From the NCBI GenBank assembly GCA_021161135.1, contig JAGHBD010000136.1, forward strand, positions 1 to 16,040: DNA of 16,040 nucleotides, given 5' to 3'. Every line of letters starts with the position of its first letter. The stretch's first letter is position 1. The notes beneath the pieces are model-generated. The model was not told the origin of the DNA, ran no database searches, and saw only the letters and a program-made list of their open reading frames with translations. Shown here in pieces: positions 7,958-13,148 of the stretch. Origin of the DNA: Thermoplasmata archaeon (lineage in GTDB: Archaea; Thermoplasmatota; E2; UBA202; JdFR-43). Both the position numbers and the translations under genes were made by a program.

Positions 7958-8941
7958 ATGATCTGGATTGTAATAGGAATAATTGTAATAGCAATCTTGA
8001 TTTTCTTTTCCGCCTTTTTTGCTGCGGCAGAAATGGCTTTTGTTTCGGCAGATAGGGCTAAAATAAGAGAGAAAGCGATGAAAAATGACAAAAAAGCGAA
8101 AATTCTAGAAGAACTTATGGAAAATCCTGATGAGGTTGTAAGTGCTATAGTTGTTGGAAATAATTTAGTTAATATATCTGCCTCCATATTTGCCGGCGCT
8201 ATAGCCACTTATCTTCTTGGTAGCATAGGCGTTGGAATGGCTACTGCAATAATGACACTCGTAATAGTGATATTTGGTGAAGCAACGCCAAAGGCATTTG
8301 GAATAAATAATGAGGAGTTTGCCCTCAAAATAGCTAAGCATCTCCTCATCATAAAGAAAATTTTCTTTCCCGCCGCCCGCCTTTTCTCTGAAATATCCGA
8401 CGCCCTGCTGAAACTTGTGGGCGTAAAAAAGAACAAGAAGGCGGCGGTGACAGAGGAGGAGATAGTTGCAATGCTTGATTTGGGTGTGGAACATGGGACA
8501 ATAAAGGAGGATGAGAGGGAGCTTGTTGAGGAAGTTTTTGATTTTGACGAAACAAAGGCTATCGAAGTGTATGTGCCTAAAGAGAAGATGGTTTATTTGC
8601 ATGAGGAAGATACCATCGAGGATTTAATCAAAAAATCAGTTGAAACAGGCTTTTCTCGCTTTCCTGTCTGCAGGGATGGCATCGATGATATTGTTGGCAT
8701 GGTTCATGTTAAAGATGCCCTTATGAAAGACAAAAAAACTCCATTGAAGGAGATAATGAGGGACATACTGAAAATATCTCCCGGCATGAAGGTAGATGAT
8801 GTTTTGAGGGAAATGCAGAGAAGGAAGGTTCATATGGCAATCCTGCAATCAAAGGATGGAAGAACAATCGGTCTTTTAACGCTCGAAGATTTAATAGAGG
8901 AAATATTTGGAGAAATAAGGGATGAGCACGATAAAAGATGA
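7958..8941 (+). CDS. CNNM (DUF21) transmembrane protein with CBS pair
   Basis: Membrane protein of the CNNM/CorB family, linked in characterised members to Mg2+ efflux or divalent cation homeostasis. The 327-residue product has a first transmembrane segment at about 1-24 and the family motifs NPDEVVSAIVVGNNLVNI (57-74) and GEATPKAFG (107-115). Further hydrophobic stretches lie at about 78-106 and 122-145. CBS1 spans about 205-258 and CBS2 about 264-317, which would bind adenine nucleotides. It lacks the C-terminal CorC_HlyC domain seen in many bacterial relatives. The start follows GGGTGA by 10 nt, and the stop overlaps dph6 (ATGA). The transported ion is not shown by sequence. Confidence 0.88.
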   Translation: MIWIVIGIIVIAILIFFSAFFAAAEMAFVSADRAKIREKAMKNDKKAKILEELMENPDEVVSAIVVGNNLVNISASIFAGAIATYLLGSIGVGMATAIMTLVIVIFGEATPKAFGINNEEFALKIAKHLLIIKKIFFPAARLFSEISDALLKLVGVKKNKKAAVTEEEIVAMLDLGVEHGTIKEDERELVEEVFDFDETKAIEVYVPKEKMVYLHEEDTIEDLIKKSVETGFSRFPVCRDGIDDIVGMVHVKDALMKDKKTPLKEIMRDILKISPGMKVDDVLREMQRRKVHMAILQSKDGRTIGLLTLEDLIEEIFGEIRDEHDKR

Positions 8942-9624
8942 GGGTGGCATGTTTAATTTCAGGGGGAAAAGATTCGTTATATGCCTGTTATGTAGCAATG
9001 CACTATGGATGGAGCATAGATGCACTAATTGCTGTGAAGCCAAAAAAAATCTCTTGGATGTTTCATTATGAAAACATATCTCTTGTGCCTTTAATAGCGG
9101 AGACGATGGGGAAAAAATTACTTATGAAAGAAAGCGAGGCGGAAAAGGAGAACGAGCTTGAAGATTTAAAAGAACTTATTCAAAAGGCAGGCGTAGATGG
9201 AGTAATATCGGGGGCAATTGCAAGTGAGTATCAGAGGACAAGAATAGAGAAAATTTGTCATGAAATAGGTGTAAAATCTTTCACACCCCTCTGGCATAAA
9301 AGGCAGGAAGATTTGCTGCAGGATTTAATAAAAGCTGGATTTGAAGTCATAATAACTGCTGTTGCTGCAGAAGGATTTGGTAAAGATTGGCTTGGAAGAA
9401 AAATCGATGAAAAATGCATCGAAGAACTTCTGGAGATTGGGAAAAAATATGGCATAAATGTTGCTGGCGAGGGCGGGGAATTTGAAACACTCGTTATTGA
9501 TTGCCCTCTTTACAGAAAAAAATTAAGAATAATTGAAGCAGAAAGGAAATGGGATGGAAGCAGAGGAACTTATGAAGTTAGGAAAGCAGAATTGATAGAG
9601 AAAGACGCTTGCAAAAAATTTTAA
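8938..9624 (+). CDS. dph6: Diphthine--ammonia ligase (Dph6-type ATPase)
   Basis: ATP-dependent amidation of diphthine to diphthamide on elongation factor aEF2, the last diphthamide step. The 228-residue product has the PP-loop SGGKDS at residues 8-13. The family region GAIASEYQRTRIE (92-104) and the C-terminal GEGGEFETLV (177-186) match archaeal Dph6. Length is normal for the single-domain archaeal form (about 220-230 aa). The start overlaps the CNNM gene by 4 nt (ATGA), so the pair is co-translated. Its 3' end contains the likely TATA box of the downstream tRNA gene. Confidence 0.92.
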   Translation: MRVACLISGGKDSLYACYVAMHYGWSIDALIAVKPKKISWMFHYENISLVPLIAETMGKKLLMKESEAEKENELEDLKELIQKAGVDGVISGAIASEYQRTRIEKICHEIGVKSFTPLWHKRQEDLLQDLIKAGFEVIITAVAAEGFGKDWLGRKIDEKCIEELLEIGKKYGINVAGEGGEFETLVIDCPLYRKKLRIIEAERKWDGSRGTYEVRKAELIEKDACKKF

Positions 9625-9625
9625 A
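9618..9625 (+). promoter_or_regulatory. Putative TATA box of tRNA-Tyr
   Basis: ATTTTAAA, centred near 9621, lies about 26 nt before the first base of the tRNA, the normal archaeal distance to the transcription start. The element overlaps the last codons of dph6. Confidence 0.45.
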
Positions 9626-9647
9626 AAACACTCGCATATTCATATTG

Positions 9648-9758
9648 CCCGGCGTAGCTCAGACTGGCTAGAGCGGCGGACTGTAGTTGCAGCAAAGCGG
9701 GCTAAAACCCACCGCCGCGGATATCCGCGTGTCCCCGGTTCAAATCCGGGCGCCGGGA
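9648..9758 (+). tRNA. tRNA-Tyr (anticodon GTA), intron-containing
   Basis: Full cloverleaf. Acceptor CCCGGCG (9648-9654) pairs perfectly with CGCCGGG (9751-9757), with discriminator A at 9758. The D arm is GCTC/GAGC (9657-9660, 9671-9674). Anticodon stem GCGGA (9676-9680) pairs with TCCGC (9724-9728). Anticodon GTA is at 9683-9685. The T arm is CCCGG-TTCAAAT-CCGGG (9734-9750). C1:G72 with A73 is the archaeal tyrosine identity. The spliced product is 75 nt, and the CCA end is not encoded. The intron after position 37 is listed separately. Confidence 0.95.
9687..9722 (+). other. tRNA-Tyr intron (36 nt, position 37/38)
   Basis: Removing 9687-9722 restores a seven-base anticodon loop closed by GCGGA/TCCGC, so the boundaries follow from the cloverleaf. 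A bulge-helix-bulge can be drawn with central helix CTGT (9681-9684) against GCGG (9717-9720), two Watson-Crick and two G-U pairs, and bulges AG|T and AT|A. The outer intron helix is not obvious, so the motif is relaxed. The intron can form GCGG (9697-9700)/CCGC (9712-9715). It would be cut by the tRNA splicing endonuclease EndA. Confidence 0.85.
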
Positions 9759-10220
9759 CTATATTTCTTTCACCATCCTTATCCATCTTCCGACTTTTTC
9801 TCCAGCAGTATAACCGAGTTTTTCGTAAAATTTTTTGGCTGCATAATTTCTCTCGCCCACCCAGAGCTCTATTTTTTTGTGCCCTCTGCTTTTGAGGTAA
9901 TTTTCCGCCGCTTCCATCAACTTTTTCCCTATGCCTTTTCCTCTATATTCTCTCGCCACAACTATTTCATGTATCTCGCCAACATCCTCATCAAAAAAAC
10001 TGTGCCACATGGCATCGCAGGCAACGAAGCCAGCGGGCTTGCCATCTATCTCAGCAACAAAAATGCCCTCTCTGTCTCTCCGCAAAAGCCATTTAAAATA
10101 GTACTTTATATTTCTCTCCTTTCTGTATGCATATTCCTGCATATTGCGGTAAGCCGACTTATATATATCTACGAAGGCTTCCAAGTCTTCTATCCCTGCC
10201 TTCCTTATCCTGATTTCCAT
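9759..10220 (-). CDS. GNAT-family N-acetyltransferase
   Basis: Acetyl-CoA-dependent N-acetyltransferase, substrate unknown. The 153-residue product has the GNAT order: IRKAGIEDLEAFVDIY (N-terminal helix), GIFVAEIDGKPAGFVA (strands 2-4) and IHEIVVAREYRGKGIGKKLM (83-102) with the pyrophosphate-binding R-G-K-G-I-G loop. ERNYAAKKFYEKLGY (123-137) follows. I use ATG 10220; an in-frame TTG at 10226 would add two residues. No ribosome binding site is visible and a TATA element lies about 30 nt upstream, so the mRNA is probably leaderless. The stop codon directly abuts the 3' end of the opposite-strand tRNA-Tyr. Confidence 0.88.
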   Translation of the reverse strand: MEIRIRKAGIEDLEAFVDIYKSAYRNMQEYAYRKERNIKYYFKWLLRRDREGIFVAEIDGKPAGFVACDAMWHSFFDEDVGEIHEIVVAREYRGKGIGKKLMEAAENYLKSRGHKKIELWVGERNYAAKKFYEKLGYTAGEKVGRWIRMVKEI

Positions 10221-10254
10221 GAGCAAGTTTAATTATGTTTGCGGGTTTATAAAT
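10221..10254. promoter_or_regulatory. Compact divergent promoter between GNAT and M20 genes
   Basis: Only 34 nt separate the two start codons. TTTATAAAT at 10246-10254, read on the minus strand, is a good TATA box about 30 nt from the GNAT ATG. TTTAATTA at 10228-10235, read on the plus strand, sits about 24 nt before the M20 ATG. Both genes would then be leaderless, with interleaved promoters that may compete. This is inferred from spacing. Confidence 0.4.
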
Positions 10255-11262
10255 ATGCATGCAAAAGATTTACTCCTTTCCCTTCTCAAAGTCCCCTCAT
10301 ATTCCAAGGAAGAAAAGGAAATGATGGATTTTATTGCAGATTCAATAGCCAAAATGGGTTATGAGGCAAAAATTGAAGATGAAATGAATCTAGTTATCGA
10401 TGCTGGCCACGAAATGTACATTGCAACACATATGGATACAATAAGAAGAGAGATGCCTATTCGTATTGAAGAAAACAGGATATATGGGAGAGGAGCAAGT
10501 GATGCAAAAGCAAGCATTGCTGCCATACTGCTTTTTCTTGAGAGGGCAAGAGAACTAAATGTATCTGTAGCTTTTCTCAGCGATGAGGAGGAGGATGCAA
10601 AGGGTTCGCAGGCTTTTGTTAAAAAACATCGCCCTAAAAATGCAATTATCATGGAACCAACTTCCTTAAGAATATGCAACTATCAGGCAGGGAGCATAGA
10701 AGCAATTTTTGAAATAGAAAGCGATGAAATCCATGGTTCCTTCTGCGGGGGAGCAATAGATGAGGCAATGGAGATGCTCAGGGAGTTGAAAGCTATGGAA
10801 TGCTGGAAAAAGGGAAAATATTTTGACAGCTGCCTGACTGTGCAGGAAATAAAAAGCATCAATCCTTATTATCTTTGCCCGGCAAAATGCGAAGGGAGGA
10901 TAGAGGCAAGGCTGCTTGCGGAGCAGAAAGCGGATGAAGTAGCGGAGGAAATGAAAACAATCATTGAAAGATATGGAAAGGTGGATTTCAAGGAAATATG
11001 GGATGGTTTTGAGATAGGCGAAAAAGAAGAAATAGTTCAGATTGCAAAGAAAGCATGTTTCGATGCCTCCATTTCATTCTCCCTTGATGGAATGCCAAGC
11101 TGGACAGACGCCATTATTTTCAACAATGCCGCCATAAAATGCATAATTTTTGGACCAGGTGAGCTAAAATACGCCCATACCACAAAAGAATTTGTCAGAG
11201 TGAGGGAAATAGAAAAGGCAGCAGAATTTCTTTTGGCATTGAATAAAGCAATTGCTAACTGA
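10255..11262 (+). CDS. M20-family metallopeptidase/amidohydrolase (ArgE/DapE/LysK-like)
   Basis: Zinc-dependent deacylase or peptidase of the M20 family. The 335-residue product shows the metal and catalytic residues H59-x-D61 (THMDT), D83 (GRGASDAK), E111/E112 (SDEEEDAKGS), E134 (MEPTS) and H308 (KYAHTTKEF). H160 in EIHGSFCGGA lies in the lid domain. The GRGAxDAK pattern resembles the [LysW]-lysine/ornithine hydrolase branch, but no lysW or lysine cluster is in view, so the substrate stays open. I prefer ATG 10255 because an upstream in-frame ATG at 10219 adds twelve residues with no family match and overlaps the GNAT start. The 3' end overlaps the opposite-strand gene by 8 nt. Confidence 0.85.
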   Translation: MHAKDLLLSLLKVPSYSKEEKEMMDFIADSIAKMGYEAKIEDEMNLVIDAGHEMYIATHMDTIRREMPIRIEENRIYGRGASDAKASIAAILLFLERARELNVSVAFLSDEEEDAKGSQAFVKKHRPKNAIIMEPTSLRICNYQAGSIEAIFEIESDEIHGSFCGGAIDEAMEMLRELKAMECWKKGKYFDSCLTVQEIKSINPYYLCPAKCEGRIEARLLAEQKADEVAEEMKTIIERYGKVDFKEIWDGFEIGEKEEIVQIAKKACFDASISFSLDGMPSWTDAIIFNNAAIKCIIFGPGELKYAHTTKEFVRVREIEKAAEFLLALNKAIAN

Positions 11263-11719
11263 AAATTGCCACTCCTATAACCACGCCAGCAAAACCAGCA
11301 ATTATAAACAAAGCAGGAGGAGCAAAATATGCAGGAAAGCCTACGAAGGGAATGAAAATTGCAAGATGAACCATATGAGACCATTGACCCATTAATCCAT
11401 CGGTGCTTAGAAGAATACCTAAAGCAGCGAAAAGCACAGGAGTTACAGGAATGAAAGGAGGAAATAACAACCCCATTCCTATACCTGTTACCTTGCACAT
11501 CATATTCACATAAACTCCGCCTTCGCCAAATTTCTCCTGCAAAAATTCTATGAGATGCTGAACCTCATCCCATGTAATTCCTCCCTCCCGAATTTTTTCT
11601 ATTTCTTTTATGACAGATGAAATATTTCTATCTGGAGATTTCGCCCCTTTGCTTTCCAAATTAATGGATGAAAAGATAAAAGACAAAATGACGAAACACG
11701 CAATAAGTTTTTTCGTCAT
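11255..11719 (-). CDS. Hypothetical membrane protein with N-terminal signal
   Basis: I do not recognise this protein. The 154-residue product starts MTKKLIACFVILSFIFSS, a signal peptide or first membrane segment (about 5-19). A soluble helical stretch follows at about 30-66 (SSVIKEIEKIREGG, DEVQHLIEFLQEKF). After it come hydrophobic segments at about 76-105, 116-132 and 134-153 with several Pro and Gly. It ends at a hydrophobic C-terminus inside the membrane. The start sits at the predicted transcription start of a TATA box at 11741-11748, so the mRNA looks leaderless. The gene lies just downstream of aspS on the same strand and overlaps the M20 end tail-to-tail. Confidence 0.7.
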   Translation of the reverse strand: MTKKLIACFVILSFIFSSINLESKGAKSPDRNISSVIKEIEKIREGGITWDEVQHLIEFLQEKFGEGGVYVNMMCKVTGIGMGLLFPPFIPVTPVLFAALGILLSTDGLMGQWSHMVHLAIFIPFVGFPAYFAPPALFIIAGFAGVVIGVAIFS

Positions 11720-11724
11720 TAAAT

Positions 11725-11741
11725 TACAACTGCAAGTTGTA
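11725..11741 (-). promoter_or_regulatory. Inverted repeat between TATA box and start of the membrane protein gene
   Basis: TACAACT-GCA-AGTTGTA is a perfect 7-bp inverted repeat with a 3-nt centre. On the minus strand it lies directly after the TATA element (GTATTTAT, 11741-11748) and ends 6 nt before the start codon. That is the classic place for an archaeal repressor to block RNA polymerase. The regulator is unknown. Confidence 0.45.
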
Positions 11742-11752
11742 TAAATACCTTC

Positions 11753-13048
11753 TTAAGGTCTCAATCGCTTCCTATCTCTCGGAAACAGTATGCACTCTCT
11801 TATGTTTTTAAGGTTGAGCAGGCGCATCAAGAAGCGCTCTATGCCGTAACCAAAGCCGCCGTGCGGGGGCATGCCGTAACGGAATGCTTTGAGATAGTCG
11901 GCGAAATTTTCTTTATTCATGCCCAGCTCGTCCATTCTTTTGATGAGAAGTTCATAATCATGAATTCGCTGTGCTCCAGAGGCAATTTCCATGCCTTTGA
12001 ATTCCAGATCGAAAGCCCTCGCATATTTACCATCGAACATTGCATAGAATGGTTTGGCTTCTACTGGAAATTTAGTTATGAAATAAAGCTCGTAATCGAG
12101 TTTTTCGGCAAGTAAATTTTCCTCATCTGTGCCAAGATCCTCTCCCCATTTAAAGTCAATCTCTTTTTGAAGTATTTCAACAACTTCATCATATGTAATG
12201 CGTGGATAAGGCACAGATGGTGCATCGATTTTTGCATGCAAGATCTCTAGCTCATTACTGCATTCATTCATTATTTTCTGAATTGCATATTCTGTCATTT
12301 CTTCCGCAACTCTCATCACTTCTTCTTCGCTCTCAATAAAAGCCATTTCTATGTCTATGGCTGTAGATTCATTTAAATGGCGAGAGGTATCGTGTTCCTC
12401 TGCCCTGAAATACCATGCAATTTCATAAACTCTGTCCAGCCCAGAAGCCATGAGCATCTGTTTATATAGCTGGGGAGATTGAACTAAATAGGCGGGTTTG
12501 CCAAAATAATCTATTCTGAATACTTCCGTTCCTCCCTCAGAGGAGGCGGCTGTTATTTTTGGAGTATGAACTTCAATGAAACCCTTTTTTCTTAGATACT
12601 CGGATGCAAATCCAATGAAAGCATGTCTTATCATGAAAATAGCCTTCGTCTCATCCCTTCTTAAATCAATTATTCTGTTATCAAGGCGGGTGTCAAAATC
12701 AACATTTACTTTATCCACCACACCCATTGGAAGAGGGGTGTCAGCATGAGATAAAACTTCCATTTCCTCGATCAGCAATTCCCATCCATTCCTCACCTTT
12801 TCATTTTCCTGGCATATTCCTCTCGCCGCTATAACACTCTCCCTTGAAAGAGAAACAAGTTCCTTAAAAAGTTCAGGGTTTTGCTTTTTTATTGCTGTAA
12901 CCTGCATTCTGCCATATCTATCTCGCAAAATAATAAAGGCAATGCCCCCCAAATTGCGTATCTCCTCAATCCATCCTGCAATGGCTATCTTTTTTCCATA
13001 ATCTTTCTTGCTCACTTCATTGCTGTAATGGGTTCGAAGCATATTCAT
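11753..13048 (-). CDS. aspS: Aspartyl-tRNA synthetase (archaeal type)
   Basis: Class IIb synthetase charging tRNA-Asp, and possibly tRNA-Asn if non-discriminating. The 431-residue product has an OB-fold anticodon-binding domain (about 20-105). Class II motif 2 is FRAEEHDTSRHL (214-225) and motif 3 is GFGYGIERFLMRL (398-410). The substrate signatures GGTEVF (172-177), QSPQLYKQ and EIASGAQRIHD are present, and the end ILFPRDRKRLRP is archaeal. ATG 13048 is chosen because GGAGGG lies 5 nt upstream (13054-13059). The frame stays open to 13114, but that part covers the promoter. Length matches archaeal AspRS (about 430-438 aa). See the findings for unusual tRNA-recognition residues. Confidence 0.95.
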   Translation of the reverse strand: MNMLRTHYSNEVSKKDYGKKIAIAGWIEEIRNLGGIAFIILRDRYGRMQVTAIKKQNPELFKELVSLSRESVIAARGICQENEKVRNGWELLIEEMEVLSHADTPLPMGVVDKVNVDFDTRLDNRIIDLRRDETKAIFMIRHAFIGFASEYLRKKGFIEVHTPKITAASSEGGTEVFRIDYFGKPAYLVQSPQLYKQMLMASGLDRVYEIAWYFRAEEHDTSRHLNESTAIDIEMAFIESEEEVMRVAEEMTEYAIQKIMNECSNELEILHAKIDAPSVPYPRITYDEVVEILQKEIDFKWGEDLGTDEENLLAEKLDYELYFITKFPVEAKPFYAMFDGKYARAFDLEFKGMEIASGAQRIHDYELLIKRMDELGMNKENFADYLKAFRYGMPPHGGFGYGIERFLMRLLNLKNIRECILFPRDRKRLRP

Positions 13049-13079
13049 GATAGCCCTCCACATTATATTTTTTGTGCAA

Positions 13080-13091
13080 ACTTTTATAAAG
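13080..13091. promoter_or_regulatory. Near-symmetric TATA element in the divergent aspS/peptidase promoter
   Basis: ACTTTTATAAAG lies in the 100-nt gap between two divergent genes. Read on the minus strand it places the aspS transcript start near 13060, giving a short leader that holds GGAGGG. Read on the plus strand it places the start of the peptidase-like gene near 13112, about 37 nt before its ATG. A single element might serve both directions; AT-rich 13063-13072 is an alternative for other starts. Confidence 0.45.
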
Positions 13092-13108
13092 GATAGCCAG
13101 ATTAAGCA

Positions 13109-13130
13109 TGACAAAAGTTATCTTTTGTCA
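13109..13130 (+). promoter_or_regulatory. Perfect 9-bp inverted repeat at the predicted transcript start
   Basis: TGACAAAAG-TTAT-CTTTTGTCA is a perfect 9-bp inverted repeat with a 4-nt spacer. It covers the predicted transcription start of the downstream secreted protein gene and ends 8 nt before its ribosome binding site (GGGGAGGT, 13138-13145). It could be a repressor operator, or an mRNA hairpin at the 5' end. Confidence 0.55.
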
Positions 13131-13148
13131 AGGTTATGGGGAGGTAAA

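Noticed and set aside
9648..9758. tRNA-Tyr as an integration site for a mobile element
   Set aside because: No integrase gene and no repeat of the tRNA 3' end are seen in the window.
9687..10232. + strand open frame of 181 codons beginning in the tRNA intron
   Set aside because: It crosses the tRNA gene and lies opposite the GNAT gene, whose acetyl-CoA motif is clear.
13049..13114. N-terminal extension of AspRS to 13114
   Set aside because: The added residues lie in the promoter, and GGAGGG sits correctly before ATG 13048.
13047..13148. N-terminal extension of the secreted protein to an upstream start
   Set aside because: It would cross the divergent promoter and the inverted repeat and bury the signal peptide. 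It also does not supply the missing His half of the fold.
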